This document shows positions 40,886-49,321 of a stretch of 64,000 nucleotides of DNA, piece after piece. The DNA comes from Streptomyces sp. Root1304 (GTDB lineage: Bacteria > Actinomycetota > Actinomycetes > Streptomycetales > Streptomycetaceae), in contig NZ_LMEP01000012.1 of the NCBI RefSeq assembly GCF_001426405.1, forward strand, positions 572,707-636,706, in the 5' to 3' direction. Under the pieces are notes generated by a model that was given only the letters and a program-made list of their open reading frames with translations, searched no databases and was not told the DNA's origin. Every line of letters starts with the position of its first letter. The first letter of the stretch is position 1. A program made the translations under genes and the position numbers.

Positions 40886-42400
40886 ATGACCAAGCGCTCG
40901 CACCTCCTGTGGGCCACCAGCGCGGCGGCGGCGGTCGCCGCCGCCACGCTCACCGCGGCTCCCGCGCAGGCCCTCAACGGCGCCGACGCCCCGGCGCAGC
41001 TGAGCTTCGTCGCGAAGATCAACGTCGGTGACACCGCGCGCGCCTGCACCGGCACCCTCGTCGCCCCGCGCTGGGTGCTGGCCGCCGGCTCCTGCTTCTC
41101 GCCGGACGGCAAGCCCGCGGCGGGCAAGCCCGCCGTCGCCACCACCGTCGTGGTCGGCCGCACCGATCTGACGCAGACTTCGGCCGGGGCGACCCGTACC
41201 GCGGCGGAACTCGTCCCCCACCCCACCAGGGACCTGGTCCTGATCAAGCTCAACGCCGGTGTCGCCGGCGTGAAGCCGGTCGCCCTGGCCTCCACCGCGG
41301 TCGCCGCGGGGGAGAGCGTCCAGGCGGCCGGGTTCGGCCGTACGAAGACCGAGTGGGTCCCGGACAAGCTGCACACCGCCTCGTTCACCGCGACCGGTGA
41401 CAGCTCGGCGGACGTCGCGCTGGCCGCCACGGGCGACGCGGTCATCTGTCAGGGCGACGCCGGCGGGCCCGTCCTGCGCACGGTCGGCGGCGTCCAGCAG
41501 CTGGTCGCCGTCGCCAGCCGGTCCTGGCAGGGCGGATGCCTCGGCATGCCCGCCACGGAGACCCGGACGGGCGCCGTCGCGACGCGCGTGGACGACGTGC
41601 GCAGCTGGATCACCGGCACCACGTTCGCCCGCCCCGGTGACATGAACGGCGACAACAAGCCCGACCTCGTCGCGATCGAGGACACCGGCAAGCTGTGGCT
41701 GTACCCCGGCACGGGCACCGGCGGGCTCGGCACGCGGGTCCTGATCGGCAGCGGCGGCTGGGGCGGCGCCTCGGTGACGCACCGCGGCGACTGGACCGGG
41801 GACGGCATGGAGGACATCGTCGCCGTCGTCGGCGGCGAGCTGCGGGTCTACCCCAACCGCGGTGACGGCACCCTCGCGCCGTGGATCAAGATCGGCACCA
41901 TGTCCACCGCCTCCCGGATCGTCAGCGTCGGGGACACCGACCACGACGGACAGCCCGACCTGGTCGCCGGCTACGACAACAAGCTGTACCGGTACAAGGG
42001 CACCAGCGCCGTCACCCCGGCCGTGGCCGCCCCGGTCCTCATCGGCAGCGGCGGCTGGGACCAGATGACCCTGACCGCTCCCGGCGACGCCGACCACGAC
42101 GGACAGGTCGACCTGCTGGCCCGGGACACCGCCGACGGCATCCTGCGCCACTACATGGGACAGCCCAACGGTACGTTCGCCAGCTGGACCGAGTACGGGG
42201 TCGGCTACACCACGACCTTCCGTCCCCTGATCGCCGGTGCCGCCGACGCCAACCTCGACGGCGTCGCCGACATGTGGGCCACCGCCTCCGACGGCAGCCT
42301 GAAGTTCTACAAGGGCGGAACCTCGATCCACGGCCCGATCGACGGCCCGAGCGTCGAGGTCGGCAGCGGCGGCTGGCAGACGATCAAGTCCATCAGCTGA
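40886..42400 (+). CDS. Secreted trypsin-fold pseudoprotease with FG-GAP repeats
   Basis: 504 aa. Signal peptide to about residue 29, trypsin-like (S1) domain to about 238, then FG-GAP/VCBS propeller repeats (GDMNGDNKPDLVAI, GDWTGDGMEDIVAV, GDTDHDGQPDLVAG, GDADHDGQVDLLAR, DANLDGVADMWA). The catalytic triad is broken: the AAHC histidine position reads AGSC (Ser69) and the nucleophile block GDSGGP reads GDAGGP (Ala192); only Asp116 (DLVLIKL) remains. It should therefore bind rather than cut, perhaps anchoring to protein or glycan. AGGA precedes the ATG. Confidence 0.88.
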   Translation: MTKRSHLLWATSAAAAVAAATLTAAPAQALNGADAPAQLSFVAKINVGDTARACTGTLVAPRWVLAAGSCFSPDGKPAAGKPAVATTVVVGRTDLTQTSAGATRTAAELVPHPTRDLVLIKLNAGVAGVKPVALASTAVAAGESVQAAGFGRTKTEWVPDKLHTASFTATGDSSADVALAATGDAVICQGDAGGPVLRTVGGVQQLVAVASRSWQGGCLGMPATETRTGAVATRVDDVRSWITGTTFARPGDMNGDNKPDLVAIEDTGKLWLYPGTGTGGLGTRVLIGSGGWGGASVTHRGDWTGDGMEDIVAVVGGELRVYPNRGDGTLAPWIKIGTMSTASRIVSVGDTDHDGQPDLVAGYDNKLYRYKGTSAVTPAVAAPVLIGSGGWDQMTLTAPGDADHDGQVDLLARDTADGILRHYMGQPNGTFASWTEYGVGYTTTFRPLIAGAADANLDGVADMWATASDGSLKFYKGGTSIHGPIDGPSVEVGSGGWQTIKSIS

Positions 42401-42413
42401 CCTGACGACACCG

Positions 42414-42438
42414 GGGCGCCGTCGGAAGGACGGCGCCC
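42414..42438 (+). terminator. Terminator of the FG-GAP protein gene
   Basis: Perfect 10-bp stem GGGCGCCGTC/GACGGCGCCC with a GGAAG loop, 14 bp after the stop. Confidence 0.8.
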
Positions 42439-42605
42439 ACGGGTGACGCGCGGAACCTGAAGACGGGCGTGTCCGAGCCGAAGGGCTCCGGACGCGCCCG
42501 TTTCGCGATGCGTGACGGGCTGACGGGCCCCGGGCGGCCCGGCTCGCCGATCCGCGGGGCGGGCGGTTCTCCGTCATCGAGGTGGGCTGACGCAGGCGCG
42601 GCCGC

Positions 42606-43130
42606 TCACAGCCTTGACACGATCGCGCGGGCCAGCGTTTCGAGGCGGTCGCGGATCTGACTGGAGGGCTGGGCGGGGATTCCCGGGGCAAGGGGATCAA
42701 AGGCGTAGTTGACGGCGAAGTTGACCGAGCCCTTGCGCACGTACAGATGGCCACCGATCGAGGCTTCGTCGTACAGGGCCACGTCGCCCACTCCGGCCAC
42801 CGGTAGGGTGCCGGGCTTGGTCTGCCGGTTGACCTCGAAGGGCAGCAGGGCGATGAAGACGATGCGGCCCTTGGCAGCGGCGTTCACGTAGGTGCACTGC
42901 GTGCGGCCGGGCAGGGCGCTGTCGTCCCGCCTTCCCTTTGCCGGTTGGCCGAGGACCGCCCCGACCTCCTCCTCGGTCGCCAGAGCGCAGACGTCCAGCG
43001 CCGGTTTCGTGGGTGCGGCGTGCGCGGAGTCGTCGGAGTCGGTTGCGCAGCCACTCTGTGTGAACAGGATCACCAGGCCCAGAACTCCCGGTAAGAAGCT
43101 GAACCGTGCCGGCCTTCGGGAACGCGTCAT
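42606..43130 (-). CDS. DUF3558-type lipoprotein
   Basis: 174 aa. Lipoprotein signal with lipobox TQSGC near residue 28. The body has the pattern DVCALATEEEVGAVLG...TQCTY (two cysteines) and ends in a helix, which resembles DUF3558-family actinobacterial lipoproteins. Function unknown; such proteins sit on the outer face of the membrane. It stands alone. Confidence 0.78.
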   Translation of the reverse strand: MTRSRRPARFSFLPGVLGLVILFTQSGCATDSDDSAHAAPTKPALDVCALATEEEVGAVLGQPAKGRRDDSALPGRTQCTYVNAAAKGRIVFIALLPFEVNRQTKPGTLPVAGVGDVALYDEASIGGHLYVRKGSVNFAVNYAFDPLAPGIPAQPSSQIRDRLETLARAIVSRL

Positions 43131-43351
43131 GTCCGGCCCCCTCTCGTCGAGTCGGTCGTCGGGGCGTCGTCGGCCCGAGGCGCGCCGGGCGCAGCGGACC
43201 GCTACAGACGTCGATGTGACGATGCGTCATTTTCTGGTGGCGGTCAGCCTAGTGCGGCCTTCATGAGGATTTCTCTCGATCGGCCGGGATTCCCCGCAGT
43301 CACAGGAGCAGGCCGAAGGGTGAACCGGACATCAGGTTACGTACCGCCCCC

Positions 43352-43786
43352 TCAGGCCACATCCGTGCCCAGCATGCGCTTCAGCAGGTCCCTGAGCAGG
43401 GTGCGCTCGGTCTCGGTCAGCTGGTTCAGGGGTTCGCGGGCGAAGTCCAGGGACTCGCGGAGGCGGCGGGCCGTGTCACGGCCCTCCTCTGTGGGGACGG
43501 CCAGCTTCACGCGGCGGTCGGCCGGGTCCGGGCGGCGCTCCACCAGACCCCGGGCCTCCAGGCGGTCCACGATGCCGGTGATGTTGGACGGCTCGCACTT
43601 CAGCTTCTGGGCGATCCGCCGCATCGGCAGCGGGTCCAGCGAGAGCAGGCCGAGGACGCGCGCCTGCGCGCCGGTCAGGGCGTGCTGCGCGGCCGCCTGC
43701 TCGTACTCCTCGTAGTAGCGCGCCACGACCGTACCGATCAGCTCGACGACTTCGAGGGTCAGGGGGTCCGTGCGTGAGGTGGCCAT
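43352..43786 (-). CDS. MarR-family regulator
   Basis: 144 aa. Winged helix: ALTGAQARVLGLLSLDPLPMRRIAQKLKCEPSNITGIVDRLEARGLVERRPDPADRRVKLAV (read in parts). No N-terminal sensing cysteine like OhrR; one cysteine lies in the recognition region (KLKCEPSN). ATG 43786 has GGA 8 nt upstream; 43795 is possible. It is divergent from the oxidoreductase at 43904 with an imperfect palindrome between them, so it likely represses that gene in response to an electrophile. Confidence 0.9.
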   Translation of the reverse strand: MATSRTDPLTLEVVELIGTVVARYYEEYEQAAAQHALTGAQARVLGLLSLDPLPMRRIAQKLKCEPSNITGIVDRLEARGLVERRPDPADRRVKLAVPTEEGRDTARRLRESLDFAREPLNQLTETERTLLRDLLKRMLGTDVA

Positions 43787-43802
43787 GGGCGACATCCTAC
43801 CC

Positions 43803-43827
43803 GGATACTTGACAACATGAAATATCC
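43803..43827. promoter_or_regulatory. Probable MarR operator
   Basis: GGATACTT-9 nt-AAATATCC, an inverted repeat with one mismatch between divergent marR and oxidoreductase genes. TTGACA (43809-43814) inside it could serve as the -35 box of the rightward promoter. Confidence 0.6.
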
Positions 43828-43903
43828 AGGCGCATGGTTGTTTCAGGCAGTGAACCTTTATTGATCTCAAGTTTTCCCGAGCGTTCCCCTGGAGGCCGTG
43901 CTC

Positions 43904-44923
43904 ATGTCCGTTCTTCCCGCGTCCAGCCGTGAGTGGCACCTCGTCGCCCGCCCGCACGGCTGGCCCACCCCGGCGGACTTCGCCCTGCGCGAGACCCCGG
44001 TCACCGAGCCCGCCGAGGGCCGCGTCCTCGTGCGCAACCTGCACTTCTCCGTCGACCCGTACATGCGCGGCCGCATGAACGACGTGAAGTCCTACATCCC
44101 GCCGTTCCAGCTGGACCGGCCCATGGACGGCGGCGCCGTCGGCGAGGTCATCGCCTCCAACGCCGAGGGCTTCGCCGTCGGCGACCACGTCCTGCACGGC
44201 CTCGGCTGGCGCGAGTACGCCGACGTGCCCGCCCAGCACGCCACCAAGGTCGACCCCGCGCTCGCGCCGCTCTCCGCCTACCTCGGCGTCCTCGGCATGA
44301 CCGGCCTCACGGCCTACGCCGGCCTCTTCGACGTCGCCTCCTTCAAGGAGGGCGACGCGGTCTTCGTCTCCGGCGCCGCCGGTGCCGTCGGCAGCCAGGT
44401 CGGCCAGATGGCCCGCCTCCGGGGCGCCTCCCGCGTCATCGGCTCCGCCGGCTCCGACGAGAAGGTCAAGTTCCTCGTCGAGGAGCTCGGCTTCGACGCC
44501 GCCTTCAACTACAAGAACGGCCCGGTCAAGGACCAGCTCCGCGAGGCCGCCCCGGACGGCATCGACGTCTACTTCGACAACGTCGGCGGCGACCACCTCG
44601 AAGCCGCGATCTCCTCGCTCAACGTGCACGGCCGCGCCACCATCTGCGGCATGATCGCCCAGTACAACGACACCGAGCCGGTCGCGGGCCCGCGCAACAT
44701 GGCGATGATCATCGGCAAGCGGCTGCGCCTCCAGGGCGTCCTCGTCGGCGACCACTACGGCCTCCAGCAGCAGTTCGTCCAGGAGGTCGGCGGCTGGCTC
44801 GGCTCCGGCGAGCTGAAGCACCGCGAGACCTTCGTCGACGGCATCGAGAACGGCGTGGACGCCTTCCTCGGACTGCTCCGCGGCGACAACACCGGAAAGA
44901 TGATCGTCTCGGTGACCCGTTAG
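43904..44923 (+). CDS. NADP-dependent oxidoreductase, zinc-free MDR (curcumin reductase-like)
   Basis: 339 aa. Medium-chain dehydrogenase without zinc ligands. Motifs: FSVDPYMRGRMND, GGAVGEVIAS, the nucleotide-binding VSGAAGAVGSQVGQMARLRG (starting near residue 155), DNVGGDHLEAAI and the C-terminal GKMIVSV. The group reduces the C=C bond of alkenals/ketones (prostaglandin/leukotriene reductase or CurA type) with NADPH. ATG 43904 lies 8 nt after GGAGG; the GTG two codons earlier is ignored. It is controlled by the divergent MarR and followed by an Ohr gene, suggesting a lipid-peroxide/electrophile detoxification set. Confidence 0.92.
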   Translation: MSVLPASSREWHLVARPHGWPTPADFALRETPVTEPAEGRVLVRNLHFSVDPYMRGRMNDVKSYIPPFQLDRPMDGGAVGEVIASNAEGFAVGDHVLHGLGWREYADVPAQHATKVDPALAPLSAYLGVLGMTGLTAYAGLFDVASFKEGDAVFVSGAAGAVGSQVGQMARLRGASRVIGSAGSDEKVKFLVEELGFDAAFNYKNGPVKDQLREAAPDGIDVYFDNVGGDHLEAAISSLNVHGRATICGMIAQYNDTEPVAGPRNMAMIIGKRLRLQGVLVGDHYGLQQQFVQEVGGWLGSGELKHRETFVDGIENGVDAFLGLLRGDNTGKMIVSVTR

Positions 44924-44987
44924 TCTTCCCTCAGCCGCCGCGATCGTGGGCGCGAGTCGCGGCGAACCCATGAAGGAAGTACCTCGC

Positions 44988-45410
44988 ATGTCGATCCAGC
45001 ACTCCGACGTCCTCTACACCGCCGTCGCCACCGCCGAGAACGGCCGTGACGGCCGGGTCGCCACCGACGACGGTCAGCTCGACGTCGTCGTGAACCCGCC
45101 CAAGGCCATGGGCGGCTCCGGCGCGGGCACCAACCCCGAGCAGCTCTTCGCGGCGGGCTACAGCGCCTGCTTCCAGGGCGCGCTCGGCGTCGTCGCCCGT
45201 AACGAGAACGCCGACGTTTCCGGCTCGACGGTCACCGCCGAGGTCGGCATCGGCAAGAACGACGACGGCTTCGGCATCATCGTGAAGATCTCGGCGACCA
45301 TCCCGAACGTGGACGCCGAGACCGCCAAGAGCCTGATCGAGAAGGCCCACCAGGTCTGCCCGTACTCCAAGGCGACCCGCGGCAACATCACGGTCGAGCT
45401 CGCCGTCTGA
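44988..45410 (+). CDS. ohr: Organic hydroperoxide resistance protein, second Ohr
   Basis: 140 aa. Both redox cysteines are present (GYSACFQGAL and HQVCPYSKATRGN). GAAGGAAG precedes ATG 44988. It follows the alkenal-reductase-like gene by 64 bp on the same strand and lacks its own OhrR site, unlike the copy at 19600-20016. Two Ohr proteins under different regulators suggests different peroxide sources. Confidence 0.92.
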   Translation: MSIQHSDVLYTAVATAENGRDGRVATDDGQLDVVVNPPKAMGGSGAGTNPEQLFAAGYSACFQGALGVVARNENADVSGSTVTAEVGIGKNDDGFGIIVKISATIPNVDAETAKSLIEKAHQVCPYSKATRGNITVELAV

Positions 45411-45428
45411 GTCAGGACGTGGCCGAAC

Positions 45429-45463
45429 GAGGGCCGTACTCCCCCCGCGGGAGTACGGCCCTC
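45429..45463 (+). terminator. Terminator after the second ohr
   Basis: Perfect 15-bp stem GAGGGCCGTACTCCC/GGGAGTACGGCCCTC with a five-base loop, 18 bp after the ohr stop. Confidence 0.9.
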
Positions 45464-45568
45464 GCCGCGTCCCGGCGTCCGGACCGTGTCGGGCGTCACG
45501 GACCGGGCGGGACCTTCCCGGTACGGCCTGCGGCATCATGTCCCTGTCCGGCGGACAGGGGGAGTCGA

Positions 45569-47269
45569 GTGGCGTCGTACAACGGGTCGGAACCCACCGG
45601 CCAGGAGCTGATCGGCGGGCGCTACCGCCTGGGCGAGCGCCTCGGCCGGGGCGGCAACGGTGTCGTCCGCCGGGCCACCGACGAACTCCTCGGGCGTTCC
45701 GTCGCGGTCAAGACCCTCACGCTCGACACCGACGCCGACCCGGCGGGCGCCCTGCGCGAGGCCAGGGTCGTCGCCCGCGTCCGCCACCCGCACGTGATCG
45801 TCGTCCACGACGTCGTCGAGCACGAGGGGCGGCCCGCCCTCGTGATGGAGCTGGTCGACGGCGGCTCGCTCGCCGACCGGCTCGCCGGCCCCGGCGGCGC
45901 CCTCTCCGTACGGGAGACCGCCCGCCTCGGGCTCGCCCTCCTCGACGCGCTGTCCGCCGCCCACGCCCACGACGTGCTGCACCGGGACGTGAAACCGGCC
46001 AACGTCCTCCTGGAGAAGGGCACCGGCCGCGCCGTCCTCACCGACTTCGGCATCGCCAGCCTCCCCGGGGCGACCACGCTCAGCGGGACCGGGGTCTTCG
46101 TCGGCACCCCCGAGTACACCGCGCCGGAACGGATGCGGGGCGAGGAGGCGGGACCCGCCGCCGACCTGTGGTCCCTCGGCGCGCTCCTGTGCGCGGCGGC
46201 GACCGGCACCTCGCCCTTCCGCCGGGAATCGATCGGCGCCGTCCTGCACGCCGTCGTCTACGGGGAGATCCGCCCGCCCGAGCGCCTCGGACCCCTCCTG
46301 CCCGTCGTCCACGGCCTGCTCGAACGCGATCCCGCCCGGCGCCTGTCCGCCGAGGCGGCCCGCCGCCTGCTCACGGCGTGCGCCGCGGGGGAGGAAGGCG
46401 CCCAGGCACCGCCGTCGTCCGGCGCCCCGGACCACGACACTCCCCGGCTCGACACTCCCCGGCTAGACACCCCCGGGCCCGACGGCCCCCGGTTCGACAC
46501 CCCCCGGCTCGACACCCCGGAGGTACGGGACCCCGAGGGTGGTACGCCCGCCGCGCTCGACATGGCCCGGACCCCGTCCGCCGTCCCGGCCCCGGCCCGT
46601 GACACCCCCGCGCGCCGGGGCGCCCTCGCGCTGCCCCTCGTGGCGGCGGCCGTCGCCGCCTGCGTCGCCGCCGTGACCGTCGCCGTCCTGCTCGCCGTCC
46701 GCGACGAGGGCGACCCGGAGGCGGGCCCGGCCGCGCCCGCCCCCACCCGTACGACCACCCCGGCGACCACCGCCCCGGCGACCACCGCCCCCGCGCCGCT
46801 GCCCGCCGGTTACACCTCCGTCACCGACGAGCGCGGCTTCACCCTGGCCGTACCCGCGGGAGCGACCCGCTCCACCGACGGCGAGCGGGTCTTCTACACG
46901 ACGGGGGACGGGGCCGTCTGGGTCGGGATCCGGATCAGGGCGATCCCGTCCGGTGGTGCGATCGGGCTGATGCGTGCCTCCGACGCGAGCGGCCCGCGCA
47001 CCAACCCGGGCTACCGCGACGGCACGGTGGAGGAGACCCGGCACTCCGGACTGCCCGCCGCCCGCTGGGAGTTCACCTGGAACGGCTTCACCGCCGCCGA
47101 GGGGCCCCGGCACACCGCCGACGTCTGCTGGGAGCAGGCGGGGACCCTGTACGACGTGTGGGCCTCGGCCCCGGTGGGCCGCGCCGCCGAGGCCCGCGCC
47201 CACCTCGACACGGCGCTCGGCACCTTCCGTACGTCGGGCCGGACCCCGGACAGTACGCCTGGCGGCTGA
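45569..47269 (+). CDS. Transmembrane Ser/Thr protein kinase
   Basis: 566 aa. Hanks-type kinase domain at about residues 17-270: P-loop LGRGGNGVV, lysine in VAVKTL, catalytic HRDVKPANVLL, DFGIA, GTPEYTAPE. A juxtamembrane linker holds a repeated DTPRLDTP-type unit (about 292-320), then one membrane helix (ALALPLVAAAVAACVAAVTVAVLLAV in part, about 355-380) and an outer domain of about 160 residues after a Thr/Ala/Pro-rich stalk. No PASTA repeats. GTG 45569 follows GGGGGAG. The external domain (YTSVTDERGFTLAVPAGAT) is shared by some Streptomyces kinases; ligand unknown. Confidence 0.9.
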   Translation: MASYNGSEPTGQELIGGRYRLGERLGRGGNGVVRRATDELLGRSVAVKTLTLDTDADPAGALREARVVARVRHPHVIVVHDVVEHEGRPALVMELVDGGSLADRLAGPGGALSVRETARLGLALLDALSAAHAHDVLHRDVKPANVLLEKGTGRAVLTDFGIASLPGATTLSGTGVFVGTPEYTAPERMRGEEAGPAADLWSLGALLCAAATGTSPFRRESIGAVLHAVVYGEIRPPERLGPLLPVVHGLLERDPARRLSAEAARRLLTACAAGEEGAQAPPSSGAPDHDTPRLDTPRLDTPGPDGPRFDTPRLDTPEVRDPEGGTPAALDMARTPSAVPAPARDTPARRGALALPLVAAAVAACVAAVTVAVLLAVRDEGDPEAGPAAPAPTRTTTPATTAPATTAPAPLPAGYTSVTDERGFTLAVPAGATRSTDGERVFYTTGDGAVWVGIRIRAIPSGGAIGLMRASDASGPRTNPGYRDGTVEETRHSGLPAARWEFTWNGFTAAEGPRHTADVCWEQAGTLYDVWASAPVGRAAEARAHLDTALGTFRTSGRTPDSTPGG

Positions 47270-47297
47270 CCTGCGCCCCACCGATAAAGTGGCCCCC

Positions 47298-48128
47298 ATG
47301 CGTGATCTCGGGGTGGGTTTCAGACATCTGGTCCAGGGCCAGAAGTGGGTGTTCCAGCACGGACGGTGGTTCGGTTTCGGGCTGTTGCCCGGACTCGTGA
47401 CCCTCGTGCTGTACGTGGGCGCGCTCGTCGGTCTCGGCTACGGCGCCGACGACCTGGCCGCCTGGGCGACCCCCTTCGCCGACGACTGGACCTCGCCCTG
47501 GCTCGGCCTCCTCCGGGGGACGATGACCGCGCTGGTCTTCGCCTTCGGGCTGTTCCTCGCGGTGATCACCTTCACCGCCGTGACCCTGCTCGTCGGGCAG
47601 CCCTTCTACGAGTCCCTCTCCGAGGAGGTCGACCGGGGCGAGGGCGGCGAGGTGCCCGAGTCCGGGCTGCCGCTCTGGCGCGAGCTGTGGATCTCGGCCC
47701 GGGACAGCGTGCGGGTGCTGCTGAGGGTCGCGTTCTACGGCGTCCTCCTCTTCGCCTGCGGCTTCATCCCGGTGGTCGGCCAGACCGTCGTCCCCGCCGT
47801 CGGCTTCTGCGTCTCCGGCTTCTTCCTCACGGAGGAACTGACCGCCGTCGCGCTCCAGCGCCGCGGTGTCGAGCTGAAGGAGCGACTGCGGCTGCTGCGG
47901 GGGCGCCGGATGGTCGCCCTCGGCTTCGGAGTCCCGCTGACGCTCGCCTTCCTGGTGCCCTTCGTCGCCGTCTTCCTGATGCCGGGCGCCGTCGCCGGAG
48001 CCACCCTGATGGCCCGTGACCTGCGGGGCGAGCCGAGCGGGGAGGACCGTGACGACGAGGACCGGGACGAAGCCGACCGGGACGCCCACGGCCGGAACGA
48101 CCAGCAGGTGCACCCCTTCCCCCGCTGA
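47298..48128 (+). CDS. EI24/CysZ-like membrane protein
   Basis: 276 aa with about five to six helices. The N-terminal signature VGFRHLVQGQKWVFQHGRWFGFGLLPG and the segment LLVGQPFYESLSEEVDR fit the EI24 domain. The tail is very acidic and repetitive (EDRDDEDRDEADRD). Bacterial relatives include the sulfate importer CysZ, but actinobacterial members are uncharacterised. It starts 28 bp after the kinase stop, so it may be co-transcribed and a kinase target. Confidence 0.85.
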   Translation: MRDLGVGFRHLVQGQKWVFQHGRWFGFGLLPGLVTLVLYVGALVGLGYGADDLAAWATPFADDWTSPWLGLLRGTMTALVFAFGLFLAVITFTAVTLLVGQPFYESLSEEVDRGEGGEVPESGLPLWRELWISARDSVRVLLRVAFYGVLLFACGFIPVVGQTVVPAVGFCVSGFFLTEELTAVALQRRGVELKERLRLLRGRRMVALGFGVPLTLAFLVPFVAVFLMPGAVAGATLMARDLRGEPSGEDRDDEDRDEADRDAHGRNDQQVHPFPR

Positions 48129-48211
48129 GCCCGAGCCCTGGACCGGGCCCGAGCCCGGGACCGCGACTGGCACCTGAGTCGGCACCTGAGTCGGCGCCGC
48201 TCCCGAGGCCC

Positions 48212-49174
48212 TCAGATCTCGAGCACCGGATGCAGCTCCGGTCGCGCGTCCCACCACGTCCGGTAGAACGCGTTGTTGTCGACGTTCGCCAGATAGGCGT
48301 GCACCGCCGCCCGGTACAGCAGCTCCGCGTGCCGGGCGGACACCGCCGCCTTGTTCCAGGCCAGCCTGATCCGCCCGAGCACCGGATCGCCCTCCAGCGG
48401 GCGCAGGACCGTGCCCGCCGCCGGCGGGGCCGTCGGCTGGCTCATCGAGATGGCCCGGCCCGCGGCGATCAGCCCGTAGTGCATCTGGCGGTCGGGGACC
48501 CGGTGCCGCAGCACCGGGGTGAACCCGGCCTTCGCGCAGGCCGCGACCAGCGCCTCGGGGCCGCCGTCGTCGTCCTCCACCAGCGTCATCCATGACTCGC
48601 CGGCCAGCTCCGCGAGCGCGATCCGCTCCTTGCCCGCCAGCGGATGCTCCGCCGAGAGCCGTACGCAGAACGGCTCCTTGGGCACCACGGTCCTCGCGGT
48701 CGTGCCCTCGGGCAGGGCCACCTCGTGGTCGTTGACCTCCCCGTACAACACGGCGTCGTACCGTCCCGCGCCCAGCTGCCGGGTCAGCGTGGTGGCCGAG
48801 TGCTCCACGGTCACCGCGATGTCCTGCCCCGCCATGATCCCCTCCAGCTCCCCGAGCAGCCCGTCGACGAGCACGAGCAGGATGCAGCCCAGGCGCAGCG
48901 GGGTGTGCGGGGCGGCGGCCCGCGCCCCGGCGGCCAGCGCGTCCATCTCACCGAGCACGAGCCGCGCCTTGGCGAGGACGAACTCGCCCAGCGGGGTGGG
49001 TTCCACACCGTGCCGGCCACGGAGGAACAGCTCGCCTCCCGCGACCCGTTCGATGCGGCGGAGCTGCGCGGAGAGGGCCGGCTGCGAGACCCCGAGCCGC
49101 CCGGCGGCACGCCCCAGACTGCCCGCTTCCGCTATCCGGCAGACGGCCTCAAGATGCCTCAACTCCAGCTGCAT
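48212..49174 (-). CDS. LysR-family regulator
   Basis: 320 aa. N-terminal winged helix (LRHLEAVCRIAEAGSLGRAAGRLGVSQPALSAQLRRIERVAG, residues 5-46, read in parts) and a periplasmic-binding-like effector domain. Divergent from a secreted M4 metalloprotease gene (start 49322), with 147 bp between. Streptomyces often place a LysR regulator opposite an extracellular protease, so it likely activates that gene. Effector unknown. Confidence 0.92.
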   Translation of the reverse strand: MQLELRHLEAVCRIAEAGSLGRAAGRLGVSQPALSAQLRRIERVAGGELFLRGRHGVEPTPLGEFVLAKARLVLGEMDALAAGARAAAPHTPLRLGCILLVLVDGLLGELEGIMAGQDIAVTVEHSATTLTRQLGAGRYDAVLYGEVNDHEVALPEGTTARTVVPKEPFCVRLSAEHPLAGKERIALAELAGESWMTLVEDDDGGPEALVAACAKAGFTPVLRHRVPDRQMHYGLIAAGRAISMSQPTAPPAAGTVLRPLEGDPVLGRIRLAWNKAAVSARHAELLYRAAVHAYLANVDNNAFYRTWWDARPELHPVLEI

Positions 49175-49321
49175 TTCAGCAGCGTACGCAGCACCGCGCG
49201 GCCGCACCATAACCCGCGTCTTATGCCGGATGAGATGTCCCGAACTAGGCATGTCCACGCTCATACTCGGCGCGACGACCCGTCTCCCCCACCACGATCC
49301 ACACCCCGATCGGAGCAGACG

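Noticed and set aside
42403..42605. Small gene between the FG-GAP protein and the DUF3558 lipoprotein
   Set aside because: A 63-residue frame at 42469 has no ribosome site or recognisable features, and the region begins with a clear terminator.
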